NCBI GenBank assembly: GCA_905198835.1
Contig: CAJKDY010000009.1
Span: 1 to 64,000 of the forward strand
From: an uncultured Eubacteriales bacterium
Lineage (GTDB): Bacteria > Bacillota > Clostridia > Oscillospirales > Oscillospiraceae
Direction of reading: 5' to 3'
Length of the DNA: 64,000 nt
Position 1 is the first letter of the stretch. The number at the start of each line of letters is the position of its first letter. Under the pieces are notes generated by a model. The model had not been told where the DNA came from. It did no database searches and worked only from the letters and a program-made list of their open reading frames with translations. Positions 23,771-32,199 of this stretch are shown in pieces. The position numbers and the translations under genes are program-made.

Positions 23771-25018
23771 TTATTCCCGGATCTGGCCGCTGCCCCGGAT
23801 CAGGAATTTGGTGGAGGTCAACGCCTCCAGGCCCATAGGCCCCCGGGTGTGTAATTTCTGGGTGGAGATGCCGATCTCGCAGCCCAGGCCGAAGCAGCCG
23901 CCGTCGGTGAAGCGGGTGGAGGCGTTGACGTAGACCGCCGCCGCGTCCACCTCCTGCAAAAACCGCTGGGCGGCGGCGTAGTCGGCGGTGACAATGGCCT
24001 CGGAGTGGCCCGAGCCGTGGGCGGCAATGAAGGCCAGGGCCTCGTCCAGGCCGGAGACCTCCTTGCAGGCCAGGGTGTAGTCGCCGTACTCGCTGTCCCA
24101 GTCCTCGTCGGTGGCGGGCTTGGCGCCCGGGATATGGGCCAGACTGGAAGCGTCGGCGTGAAATTCGACGTGTTTCGCCGCCAGAAGGGGCAGGGCGACA
24201 GCCCAAAAATCCCTCGCCACACCCCGGTGCACCAGCACGCACTCGGCGGCGTTGCACACGCTGGGTCGGGAGCACTTGGCGTTATAGAGGATATTCGCCG
24301 CCATATCCATATCGGCAGTTCGGTCCACGTAGATATGGCAGACCCCCTCGCCGGTGCGGATGACCGGCACGCGGGCATTGGCGCACACCGAGCGGATGAG
24401 CCCCGGGCCGCCCCGGGGAATGAGCACGTCCAGATACTCCGCAAGCTCCATCATGGCGTTGGCGCTATCCCGGCTGGCGTCCTCCACCACCTGAAGGGTC
24501 CCCGCCGGCAATCCCTGGGCGGCCAGTGCCTCGCCCATGATCCGCCCCAGGCACAGATTGCTCTGCAGGGCCTCCTTGCCGCCCCGGAGCAGGGCGGCAT
24601 TGCCCGACTTCAGGCAGAGAGCCGCGGCGTCGGCGGTGACGTTGGGCCGGGCCTCGTAGATAATGCCCACCACGCCCAGAGGCACCCGGACCTGGCTGAC
24701 TTCCAGCCCGTTTTCCAAGGTAGCGCCCCGGACGGTCTGGCCGATGGGGTCGGGGAGGGCCATGACCTGGCGAATACCCGCCGCCATGGCGTCGATCCGG
24801 GCCGGGGTCAGCTCCAGCCGGTCCAGCAGCGCCGGGCGCATCCCGCTCTCCCGGCCCGCGGCCAGGTCCTGGGCGTTGGCGGCCAAAATTTCCGCGCGGT
24901 GGGTCTCCAGCGCGGCGGCCAGGGCTTCCAGCGCGGCGTTCTTGGCGGCGGCGGACAGCCCCGCCAGGGTAGGCGCGGCAGCCTTACAAAGGGTCCCTTG
25001 TTCCCGCACGGTTTTCAT
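23771..25018 (-). CDS. proA: Gamma-glutamyl phosphate reductase
   Basis: 415 residues, normal ProA length. It reduces glutamyl-5-phosphate with NADPH to the semialdehyde, the second step of proline synthesis. Visible: IYEARPNVTADAAALCLKSG (about 120-139), RGGKEALQSN, PRGGPGLIRSVCANARVPVI and the catalytic Cys region NAKCSRPSVCNAAECVLVHR (about 249-268). The start ATG lies 2 bases past the proB stop with ribosome site AAGGGATGAG; an in-frame codon 24 bases upstream would overlap proB. Confidence 0.97.
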   Translation of the reverse strand: MKTVREQGTLCKAAAPTLAGLSAAAKNAALEALAAALETHRAEILAANAQDLAAGRESGMRPALLDRLELTPARIDAMAAGIRQVMALPDPIGQTVRGATLENGLEVSQVRVPLGVVGIIYEARPNVTADAAALCLKSGNAALLRGGKEALQSNLCLGRIMGEALAAQGLPAGTLQVVEDASRDSANAMMELAEYLDVLIPRGGPGLIRSVCANARVPVIRTGEGVCHIYVDRTADMDMAANILYNAKCSRPSVCNAAECVLVHRGVARDFWAVALPLLAAKHVEFHADASSLAHIPGAKPATDEDWDSEYGDYTLACKEVSGLDEALAFIAAHGSGHSEAIVTADYAAAQRFLQEVDAAAVYVNASTRFTDGGCFGLGCEIGISTQKLHTRGPMGLEALTSTKFLIRGSGQIRE

Positions 25019-25022
25019 ACTC

Positions 25023-25820
25023 TCATCCCTTCTTTGCCACAAAGCGGGTGCCCACGCTCTGGCCCGCTACGATGTCGTAGAGCTTTTCCGGGTAGGCGCC
25101 GTGGGTGATGACCATGTCGCAACCCTGGGCGGTGGCCACCTGGGCGGCGGAAAGCTTGGTGGCCATGCCGCCGGTGCCCCATTTGCTGCCCACGCCGCCA
25201 GCCAGGGCCAAAATGCTCTCGTCGATGGTCTCCACCGTCTCCAGCAGCTTGGCCTGAGGATTTTTATGGGGGTCGGAATCGAAGAGGCCGTCGATATCGC
25301 TCAAAAGCACCAGCAGGTCCGCCCCGCAGAGTCCGGCCACAATAGCCGACAGGGTGTCGTTATCGCCCAGGACCTTGGCCGCGCCGGTCTCGATCTCGGC
25401 GGAGGAGGTGGAGTCGTTTTCGTTGACCACCGGGATGCAACCAAGCTCCATCAGGGCCGAAAAAGTCTCAGACAGGTGATGGGCCCGGTCAGGGTCAGCC
25501 ACATCTCCGGCGGTGAGCAGGATCTGGGCCACAGTGCGGCCGTATTCGCCAAAGAGCTTATCATAAATGTGCATCATCTCGCACTGGCCCACAGCGGCCA
25601 CCGCCTGCTTGACCCGGAGTTCGGCAGGCCGCTGGGGCAGCTTGAGCTTGCCCGTGCCGATGCCGATGGCCCCGGAGGACACCAGCACCACCTGGTGGCC
25701 CATATTGGCCAGGTCGCTGAGCACCCGGGCCAGGTGGTCCATATTGGCCAGGTTCAATGTGCCGTTGTCCCGGGTGAGCGTAGACGTGCCCACCTTGACG
25801 ACGATATGCAGAGGCTTCAT
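25023..25820 (-). CDS. proB: Glutamate 5-kinase (no PUA domain)
   Basis: 265 residues. Amino-acid kinase fold with VVKVGTSTLTRDNG (about 6-19), QVVLVSSGAIGIGTGKL (about 43-59), VVNENDSTSS and VLGDNDTLSAIVAGLCGADL. SKWGTGGMATKLSAAQVATA lies near the end. It phosphorylates glutamate in proline synthesis. The C-terminal PUA domain of longer ProB proteins is missing, as in many Gram-positives. First gene of proBA with its own promoter. Confidence 0.96.
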   Translation of the reverse strand: MKPLHIVVKVGTSTLTRDNGTLNLANMDHLARVLSDLANMGHQVVLVSSGAIGIGTGKLKLPQRPAELRVKQAVAAVGQCEMMHIYDKLFGEYGRTVAQILLTAGDVADPDRAHHLSETFSALMELGCIPVVNENDSTSSAEIETGAAKVLGDNDTLSAIVAGLCGADLLVLLSDIDGLFDSDPHKNPQAKLLETVETIDESILALAGGVGSKWGTGGMATKLSAAQVATAQGCDMVITHGAYPEKLYDIVAGQSVGTRFVAKKG

Positions 25821-25859
25821 ACCTTTCCCTCTCTCAACTCCTAAAATTATAGACAAATT

Positions 25860-25888
25860 ATTGTACCACTTTCCCCTCCATTTGTCTA
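25860..25888 (-). promoter_or_regulatory. proBA promoter
   Basis: Minus strand: TAGACA (25883-25888), 17-base spacer, TACAAT (25860-25865). The start point would be about 35 bases before the proB ATG. Confidence 0.65.
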
Positions 25889-25934
25889 TCCTGGGAAAAT
25901 TGTTAATTTATTTATAATTTTCTCCATAAATGCC

Positions 25935-25963
25935 TTGATTTAGCCCAGGGAATATATTATAAT
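25935..25963 (+). promoter_or_regulatory. trmL (and possibly glycolytic operon) promoter
   Basis: TTGATT (25935-25940), 17-base spacer, TATAAT (25958-25963). Transcription would begin near 25970, after the ATG at 25962, which supports the downstream GTG start for trmL. Confidence 0.75.
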
Positions 25964-25994
25964 GCCTGCTGGACCAAAAGGGGAGGGGAGAGCC

Positions 25995-26492
25995 GTGTTG
26001 AACATCGTGCTGGTGGAGCCGGAGATCCCTCAAAACTGCGGCAATATCGCCCGGACCTGCGTTTTGACCGGGAGCCGCCTCCATCTGGTAGGTCCCCTGG
26101 GCTTCGATGTCAGCGACAGCGCCGTGGCCAAGAACATGAAGCGCTGCGGCTTAGACTACTGGCCCAGGCTGAACGTGGCAGTTTATGATGACCTGAAGGA
26201 TTTTTTTAACAAAAATCAACCCAAAGACATCTTCCTAGCCACCACCAAGGCCCCACACCGGTATGACCAGGTCGCCTACCCGGAGGACTGCTTTCTCCTC
26301 TTTGGCAAGGAGTCGGCAGGCCTGCCCCAGGCGCTTCGGGAACGGTATCGGGACCGGTGCGTGCGCATCCCCATGCTGCCCGGCGAGCGCAGCCTCAACC
26401 TCTCCAACTCTGTTGCCGTCATGGTATACGAAGCCTTGCGGCAGTTGGATTTCCCTGGCTTTCAGAACGCCGGGGAAATGATACAAGGTTAA
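25995..26492 (+). CDS. trmL: tRNA (cytidine/uridine-34-2'-O)-methyltransferase
   Basis: 165 residues from a GTG following GGGGAGGGGAG, giving MLNIVLVEPEIPQNCGNIAR as in known TrmL proteins. SPOUT-class fold: C-terminal FGKESAGLPQALRERY and PMLPGERSLNLSNSVAVMVY form the knotted SAM-binding site. It methylates the wobble ribose of certain leucine tRNAs. It lies 28 bases before pgk, so both may share a transcript. Confidence 0.94.
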   Translation: MLNIVLVEPEIPQNCGNIARTCVLTGSRLHLVGPLGFDVSDSAVAKNMKRCGLDYWPRLNVAVYDDLKDFFNKNQPKDIFLATTKAPHRYDQVAYPEDCFLLFGKESAGLPQALRERYRDRCVRIPMLPGERSLNLSNSVAVMVYEALRQLDFPGFQNAGEMIQG

Positions 26493-26520
26493 TTCTTAAT
26501 GCGGAAAGGAGAAACCCATT

Positions 26521-27795
26521 ATGAACTACAACAAGAAGACCGTCAAGGACGTAGATGTGAAGGGCAAGAAGGTCCTGCTTCGCTGCGACTTTAACGTGCC
26601 CCAGGACAAGGAGGGCAACATCACCGACGATAAGCGCATCCGCGCCGCCCTGCCCACCATCCAGTATCTGCTGGACCAGGGCGCCGCCGTGATCGCCTGC
26701 TCCCACCTGGGCAAGCCTGAGCCCAACTTTGAAAAGTGGGTCAAGAAGCAGACCGAGAAGGGCAAGGACCCCGCCACTCTCACCGAGGAGAAGTGGAACA
26801 AGACTATGGCCGCGCTGACCCTGGCTCCGGTCGCCAAGCGTCTTGGCGAGCTGCTGGGTAAGGATGTGGTCCTGGCCTCCGACACCGTGGGCCCCGACGC
26901 CCAGGCCAAGGCCGCCGCGCTCCAGGGCGGTCAGGTGCTGCTGCTGGAGAACACCCGCTTCAACAAGGGCGAGACCAAGAACGATCCCGACTTCGCCAAG
27001 GCTCTGGCCGCTCTGGCCGGTCAGGACGGCGTGTACGTCTCCGACGCCTTTGGCGCCGTCCACCGCGCTCACGCCTCCACCGCCGGCGTTGCCGACTATC
27101 TCCCCGCCGTGTCCGGCTTCCTCATTCAGAAGGAGCTGGAGATCATCGGCGGCGCTCTGGCCGCGCCCAAGCGTCCGTTGGTGGCCATTCTGGGCGGAGC
27201 CAAGGTCAGCTCCAAGATCGGTGTGATCAACAACCTTCTGGAGATCGCTGACACCGTCATCATCGGCGGCGGCATGAGCTACACCTTCTCCGCCGCCCAG
27301 GGCGGCAAGGTGGGCACCTCCCTGCTGGAGGAGGACTGGAAGGGCTACGCCCTGGAAATGATCGAAAAGGCCAAGGCCAAGGGCGTGAAGCTGCTGCTGC
27401 CGGTGGACACCGTCTGCGGCGACAAGTTCGACGCCGACGCCGCCCAGCAGACCGTCAAGGCCGGCCAGATCCCCGACGGCTGGGAGGGCATGGACATCGG
27501 CCCCGAGACCGTCAAGCTCTACTGCGACGCGGTTGCCGACGCGGGCACCGTGATCTGGAACGGCCCCATGGGCGTCTTTGAGTTCCCCCGGTTCGCCGTG
27601 GGCACCAAGGCGGTGGCTGAGGCCCTCTCTAAGACCAGCGCCATCACCATCATTGGCGGCGGCGACAGCGCGGCCGCTGTGCAGCAGCTGGGCTACGCCG
27701 ACAAGATGACCCACATCTCCACCGGCGGCGGCGCCAGCCTGGAATTCATGGAGGGCAAGGAGCTGCCCGGCGTGGCCTGCCTTTTGGACAAATAA
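26521..27795 (+). CDS. pgk: Phosphoglycerate kinase
   Basis: 424 residues, some 25 longer than usual owing to an inserted stretch (WVKKQTEKGKDPATLTEEKW) after the SHLGKPEP motif near residue 62. Other hallmarks: LLRCDFNVPQD (about 17-27), LLENTRFNKGETKND, DAFGAVHRAHAS, LVAILGGAKVSSKIGVI and the C-terminal IIGGGDSAAAVQQLG. It makes ATP from 1,3-bisphosphoglycerate in glycolysis. The ATG follows AAAGGAGAAA. First of pgk-tpiA-gpmI. Confidence 0.98.
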   Translation: MNYNKKTVKDVDVKGKKVLLRCDFNVPQDKEGNITDDKRIRAALPTIQYLLDQGAAVIACSHLGKPEPNFEKWVKKQTEKGKDPATLTEEKWNKTMAALTLAPVAKRLGELLGKDVVLASDTVGPDAQAKAAALQGGQVLLLENTRFNKGETKNDPDFAKALAALAGQDGVYVSDAFGAVHRAHASTAGVADYLPAVSGFLIQKELEIIGGALAAPKRPLVAILGGAKVSSKIGVINNLLEIADTVIIGGGMSYTFSAAQGGKVGTSLLEEDWKGYALEMIEKAKAKGVKLLLPVDTVCGDKFDADAAQQTVKAGQIPDGWEGMDIGPETVKLYCDAVADAGTVIWNGPMGVFEFPRFAVGTKAVAEALSKTSAITIIGGGDSAAAVQQLGYADKMTHISTGGGASLEFMEGKELPGVACLLDK

Positions 27796-27824
27796 AATAG
27801 CTGCGCCGTTTCATTTGTTCCATG

Positions 27825-27951
27825 CAGGCCGCCGTGCACACTCGCTGCGCTCGCGCACTTGCGGCCTGAGATGTATTTTTTGTCAGGCGCATGTCCTGCC
27901 AAAAAATGATTACACGGTTTCGCGCCTGACGGCGCGAACTCTGCGAGGCTA
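27825..27951 (+). ncRNA. Structured element upstream of tpiA (copy 1 of 2)
   Basis: Three stems: P1 CAGGCCGC/GCGGCCTG (27825-27832 with 27861-27868), P2 TTTTTTGTCAGG/CCTGCCAAAAAA (27876-27887 with 27895-27906, loop CGCATGT) and P3 TTCGCGCC/GGCGCGAA (27919-27926 with 27931-27938, loop TGAC). It ends with CTCTGCGAGGCTA (27939-27951), shared exactly with the copy before gpmI. It lies between the pgk stop and the tpiA ribosome site. Whether it acts as RNA is inference. Confidence 0.65.
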
Positions 27952-27971
27952 TTACGAAAGGAAGATACACT

Positions 27972-28745
27972 ATGAACCGTCGTTACCGTAAGACTATCAT
28001 CGCCGGAAACTGGAAGATGAACAAGACCATCAGCGAGACCAAGGCCTATGCCGAGACCATGAAGGGCCTGCTGGGCAAGCCCAAGTGGTGCGAGGCCGTC
28101 ATTCTGGTGCCGCCGGTGAACCTCCAGGCCGCCGTCCGGGCCTTTAAGGACGTGAAGCTCTCCGTGGGCACGGAAAACTGCCACTATGAACTCTCCGGGG
28201 CCTACACCGGCGAGTGCTCCGCCGATATGGTCAAGGAGGCGGGGGCCAAGTATGTGGTCCTGGGCCACTCCGAGCGCCGGGCCTATTATAACGAGACCGA
28301 CATGGACGTGAACAAGAAGATGCACGCCGCCTTGCGCGCCGGGTTGCGCCCCATCCTCTGCGTAGGCGAGAGCCTGGAGGAGCGGGAGCTGGAGGTGACC
28401 ATGGAGAAGATCACCTATCAGATCAAGTGCGCCCTCTCCGGCATCACCGCCGAGCAGATCCGCCGGGTGGTCATCGCCTATGAGCCCATCTGGGCCATTG
28501 GCACCGGCAAGACCGCCACCCCCGCCCAGGCCGCTGAGGTCTGCGGCGCCATCCGCACCCTGATCCGCAAGAGCTACGGCGCCCGGGTGGCCCGGAGCAT
28601 GAGCATTCTCTACGGCGGGTCCATGAACGCCAAGAACGCCGCCGAGCTGCTGGCCAACGAGGACATCGACGGCGGCCTCATCGGCGGCGCCAGCCTGGAC
28701 CCCGAGGCCTTTGTGACCATCGTCAACGCCTCTAACCAAGACTGA
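27972..28745 (+). CDS. tpiA: Triose-phosphate isomerase
   Basis: 257 residues, standard length. It interconverts dihydroxyacetone phosphate and glyceraldehyde-3-phosphate. Active-site Lys in IAGNWKMNK (about 11-19), His in VLGHSERR (about 95) and Glu in AYEPIWAIGTGKTATPAQAA (loop 6, about 165) are all present, as is LYGGSMNAKN. The ATG follows GAAAGGAAG. It is flanked on both sides by the two related structured spacers. Confidence 0.98.
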   Translation: MNRRYRKTIIAGNWKMNKTISETKAYAETMKGLLGKPKWCEAVILVPPVNLQAAVRAFKDVKLSVGTENCHYELSGAYTGECSADMVKEAGAKYVVLGHSERRAYYNETDMDVNKKMHAALRAGLRPILCVGESLEERELEVTMEKITYQIKCALSGITAEQIRRVVIAYEPIWAIGTGKTATPAQAAEVCGAIRTLIRKSYGARVARSMSILYGGSMNAKNAAELLANEDIDGGLIGGASLDPEAFVTIVNASNQD

Positions 28746-28747
28746 AG

Positions 28748-28778
28748 TCAAGAAAAAGGGCGTTGCCCTTTTTCTTGA
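28748..28778 (+). terminator. Terminator-like hairpin after tpiA
   Basis: Stem TCAAGAAAAAGGGC (28748-28761) with GCCCTTTTTCTTGA (28765-28778) and loop GTT, starting 3 bases past the tpiA stop. The T run lies inside the stem, so termination is probably partial. It would lower gpmI-prfC expression relative to pgk-tpiA. Confidence 0.6.
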
Positions 28779-28783
28779 AATTG

Positions 28784-28929
28784 CGGCTCGCCGCAGCGCA
28801 CGCGCCGTCCGCCCTTGGCGGTCGGCGCGCACGTTTGCGAGCCGAGAAGTATTTTTGCCCAGGCACATGTCCTGGGCAAAAATGATTATGCAGCTTTCGC
28901 CGCTGACGCGGCGAAACTCTGCGAGGCTA
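28784..28929 (+). ncRNA. Structured element upstream of gpmI (copy 2 of 2)
   Basis: Same layout as at 27825: P1 CGGCTCGC/GCGAGCCG (28784-28791 with 28837-28844) and P2 TTTTTGCCCAGG/CCTGGGCAAAAA (28852-28863 with 28871-28882, loop CACATGT). P3 is TTTCGCCGC/GCGGCGAAA (28895-28903 with 28908-28916, loop TGAC). CTCTGCGAGGCTA follows. P1 and P3 differ from copy 1 in sequence but keep full pairing. The AAAAATGATTA block after P2 is identical in both. A further GCGCCG/CGGCGC stem lies within P1. Confidence 0.65.
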
Positions 28930-28945
28930 GAAGGAGAGAACAGCT

Positions 28946-30472
28946 ATGAGTAAGAAACCTTATGTACTCGTCATTATGGACGGTTTTGGCATTGCCCCGG
29001 CGGGGCCGGGCAACGCCGTGACCTCCGCCAAGACCCCACATTTGGACGCTATCTTTGCCTCCACCCCCGTCAGCAAGCTCTCCGCCTCCGGTCTGGACGT
29101 AGGCCTGCCCGACGGTCAGATGGGCAACTCTGAAGTGGGCCACACCAACATCGGCGCGGGCCGGGTGGTGTTCCAGGACCTGCCCAAGATCACCAAGTCC
29201 ATCCAGGACGGCGACTTTTTTGAAAACAAGGCCTACAAGGACGCCATGCTGGCCGCCAAACAAGCGGGCAAGGCTGTGCACATCTACGGCCTGATGTCCA
29301 ACGGCGGCGTCCACAGCCACATCAGCCACATCCAGGCGGCGGTGAAGATGGCCCATGACCTGGGCTGCGAGAAGATCTTCGTCCACTGCTTTATGGATGG
29401 CCGGGACGTCCCCCCCACCTCCGGCAAGGATTTCGTGGCCCAAATGAAGGAGACCTGCGACCAGTATGGCGCGCAGATCGCCACTATCTCGGGACGCTAT
29501 TACGCCATGGACCGGGACACCAACTGGGACCGCGTCGAGCGCGCCTACAAGGCTATGGTCTACGGCCAGAGCGAGCAGCGCTTCATCGGGGACCCCGTGG
29601 GGGCCATGCAGGCCAGCTATGACGCTGGAGTCACCGACGAGTTTGTCATCCCTGTGGTCACCGCCGAGCATGCCGAGATCGGCGAGGGAGACTCCATTAT
29701 CTTCATGAACTTCCGCCCTGACCGGGCCCGGGAGATCACCAGGACCTTTGTAGACCCCGACTTCACCGGGTTTGAACGCAAGAAGGGCTTCTTTAAGGTC
29801 AACTACGTCTGCACCACCTCCTATGACGCCTCCATGCCCAACGTGGTCATCGCCTACCCCAAGGAGAGCCTGAACAACATTTTTGGGGAGTATATCTCTT
29901 CCCTGGGTATGACCCAGCTGCGCATCGCCGAGACGGAGAAATACGCCCACGTGACCTTCTTCTTCAACGGCGGCGCGGAGACCGTCTTCCCCGGCGAGGA
30001 CCGGGTGCTCATCCCCTCCCCCAAGGTGGCCACCTATGACCTTCAGCCCGAAATGTCCGCCCCCGCCGTGACAGACGCCGTGGTGGAGCGCATCGAGAGC
30101 GGGGACTACGATGTGGTCATCCTAAACTTTGCCAACTGCGACATGGTAGGCCACACCGGCGTCTTTGACGCCGCGGTGAAGGCCGTGGAGACGGTGGACG
30201 CCGGCGTGGGCCGGGTGGTGGAGGCCGTCAAGAAGCTGGGCGGGGTGTGCTTTATCACCGCCGACCACGGCAACGCCGATCGGATGCTGGAGGATGACGG
30301 CAAGACCCCCTACACCGCCCATACCACCAACCTGGTGCCCTTCTGCGCGGTGGACGCCCCCTGCAAGGGCCTGAAGGACGGCCGCCTGTGCGACATCATC
30401 CCCACCATACTGGACGCCATGGGCCTTGCCCAGCCCCAGGAGATGACCGGCCAGAGCCTGCTGGTGAAGTAA
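28946..30472 (+). CDS. gpmI: 2,3-bisphosphoglycerate-independent phosphoglycerate mutase
   Basis: 508 residues, normal for GpmI. It interconverts 3- and 2-phosphoglycerate using two Mn2+. Visible: VIMDGFGIAP (metal Asp), DGQMGNSEVGHTNIGAGRVV with the phosphorylated Ser (about 62), FMDGRDVPP, NFRPDRAREI, NCDMVGHTG and ITADHGNADRM (C-terminal metal ligands). The ATG follows GAAGGAGAG just after the structured element. Its stop codon abuts the prfC start. Confidence 0.98.
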   Translation: MSKKPYVLVIMDGFGIAPAGPGNAVTSAKTPHLDAIFASTPVSKLSASGLDVGLPDGQMGNSEVGHTNIGAGRVVFQDLPKITKSIQDGDFFENKAYKDAMLAAKQAGKAVHIYGLMSNGGVHSHISHIQAAVKMAHDLGCEKIFVHCFMDGRDVPPTSGKDFVAQMKETCDQYGAQIATISGRYYAMDRDTNWDRVERAYKAMVYGQSEQRFIGDPVGAMQASYDAGVTDEFVIPVVTAEHAEIGEGDSIIFMNFRPDRAREITRTFVDPDFTGFERKKGFFKVNYVCTTSYDASMPNVVIAYPKESLNNIFGEYISSLGMTQLRIAETEKYAHVTFFFNGGAETVFPGEDRVLIPSPKVATYDLQPEMSAPAVTDAVVERIESGDYDVVILNFANCDMVGHTGVFDAAVKAVETVDAGVGRVVEAVKKLGGVCFITADHGNADRMLEDDGKTPYTAHTTNLVPFCAVDAPCKGLKDGRLCDIIPTILDAMGLAQPQEMTGQSLLVK

Positions 30473-32071
30473 ATGGATTTGAACCAAGAGATCGCCCGGC
30501 GCAGGACCTTTGCGATCATCTCCCATCCCGACGCGGGCAAGACCACCCTGACGGAAAAGTTTTTGCTCTACGGCGGGGCCATCGCCCAGGCCGGCGTGGT
30601 CAAGGGCAAGAAGAACGCCCGGGCCGCCACCTCAGACTGGATGGAGATCGAGAAGCAGCGGGGCATTTCCGTTACCTCCTCGGTGATGCAGTTTCAGTAT
30701 GAGGGCTACTGCATCAACATTTTGGACACCCCCGGCCACCAGGACTTCTCCGAGGACACCTACCGCACCCTGATGGCCGCCGACAGCGCCGTCATGGTCA
30801 TCGACGCGGCCAAGGGCGTGGAGGCCCAGACCCGCAAGCTCTTCAAGGTCTGCGTCATGCGGGACATTCCCATCTTCACCTTTATCAACAAGATGGACCG
30901 GGAGGCCCGGGATCCCTTTGAGCTATGCCAGGAGATCGAGCATGAGCTGGGCATCGACACCTACGCCGTGAACTGGCCCATTGGCTGCGGCAAGGAGTTC
31001 AAAGGCGTCTATGACCGGAAAAAGAAGAAGATCATCCACTTTACCAGTAACGGCGGGGCCAAGGCGGCTACCGCCACCGAGGTGGAGCTGGGCGACCCCG
31101 GTCTGGACGGTCTCATCGGCGCGGGACTCCACAGCCAGCTGCAAGACGACATCGAGCTGCTGGACGGGGCCTCCTGCGAGTTCGACCTGGACAAGGTCCG
31201 CCACGGCAAGCTCTCCCCAGTGTTCTTTGGCTCGGCATTGACCAACTTCGGCGTGGAGCCCTTTTTGGAGGACTTCCTCACCATGACCACGCCCCCCTTG
31301 GAGCGCAAGGCCGGTGAGGACGTGATCCAGGCCGCCGACCCAGACTTCTCCGCCTTTGTCTTTAAGATCCAGGCCAATATGAACAAGGCCCACCGGGACC
31401 GTATCGCCTTTATGCGGGTGGTCTCCGGGAAGTTTGAGGCAGACAAGGAAGTCTATCATGTCCAGGGCGGCAAAGCGCTAAAGCTCTCCCGGCCTCAGCA
31501 GCTCATGGCCGCTGAGCGGGAGATCATCAGCGAGGCCTACGCCGGAGATATCATCGGCGTGTTTGACCCGGGCATTTTCAGCATTGGCGACACCCTCTGC
31601 GCCAAGGGCAAGAAGTTCCAATTCGACCCCATCCCCACCTTTGCCCCCGAGCACTTCCAGCGCATCCGCAGTATCGACACCATGAAGCGCAAGCAGTTTT
31701 TGAAGGGCGTGGAGCAGATCGCCCAGGAGGGCGCCATCCAGATCTTCAAGCCTCCCTACACGGGCATGGAGGAGGTCATCGTGGGCGTGGTGGGCACGCT
31801 GCAATTTGACGTGCTGGCCTACCGGCTGAGGAGCGAATATAACGTGGAGCTCTACACCGAGGGCCTACCCTACTGCTATCTCCGCATGGTGGGCAACGAA
31901 GAGCCGGTGAAGGAGGACGAGCTGAATCTGGGCGACGCCAAACTGGTGGAGGACTATAAGGGCCACCAGATCGTGCTGTTTACCTCCTTCTGGTCCATCA
32001 ACTGGGTCCAGGAGCGAAACAAGGATCTGATCCTGCTGGAATTTGGCGGCGGCAGGGAAGAGGAAAGCTAA
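30473..32071 (+). CDS. prfC: Peptide chain release factor 3
   Basis: 532 residues, usual RF3 length. This translational GTPase removes RF1/RF2 from the ribosome after termination. G1 is SHPDAGKTTLTEK (about 18-30), G3 is DTPGHQDFSEDTYR, G4 is NKMDREARDP, followed by the RF3-type domains 2 and 3. It starts on the ATG directly after the gpmI TAA with no clear ribosome site of its own, so translation may depend on ribosomes finishing gpmI. Confidence 0.96.
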   Translation: MDLNQEIARRRTFAIISHPDAGKTTLTEKFLLYGGAIAQAGVVKGKKNARAATSDWMEIEKQRGISVTSSVMQFQYEGYCINILDTPGHQDFSEDTYRTLMAADSAVMVIDAAKGVEAQTRKLFKVCVMRDIPIFTFINKMDREARDPFELCQEIEHELGIDTYAVNWPIGCGKEFKGVYDRKKKKIIHFTSNGGAKAATATEVELGDPGLDGLIGAGLHSQLQDDIELLDGASCEFDLDKVRHGKLSPVFFGSALTNFGVEPFLEDFLTMTTPPLERKAGEDVIQAADPDFSAFVFKIQANMNKAHRDRIAFMRVVSGKFEADKEVYHVQGGKALKLSRPQQLMAAEREIISEAYAGDIIGVFDPGIFSIGDTLCAKGKKFQFDPIPTFAPEHFQRIRSIDTMKRKQFLKGVEQIAQEGAIQIFKPPYTGMEEVIVGVVGTLQFDVLAYRLRSEYNVELYTEGLPYCYLRMVGNEEPVKEDELNLGDAKLVEDYKGHQIVLFTSFWSINWVQERNKDLILLEFGGGREEES

Positions 32072-32080
32072 AAAAGCGCA

Positions 32081-32114
32081 AAAAAGCCACCTGCCGAGAG
32101 GCAGGTGGCTTTTT
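32081..32114. terminator. Bidirectional terminator between prfC and atpC
   Basis: AAAAAGCCACCTGCC (32081-32095), loop GAGA, GGCAGGTGGCTTTTT (32100-32114). It ends the pgk-prfC transcript on the plus strand and the atp operon on the minus strand. Confidence 0.92.
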
Positions 32115-32166
32115 ATACCGCATACGGGGTCTGGGTCAGCAGGTGGCTGCGGACATTCGGTCAGTC

Positions 32167-32194
32167 CGTAGGGCGCGGCATCCTTGACGCGCCG
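32167..32194 (-). repeat. GGGCGCGGCATCC palindrome 3' of atpC
   Basis: CGTAGGGCGCGGCATCC followed by TTGACGCGCC is nearly identical to the third unit of the cluster at 21742-21770 in the opposite orientation. It lies 6 bases past the atpC stop, between that gene and its terminator. Confidence 0.75.
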
Positions 32195-32199
32195 CCAGG

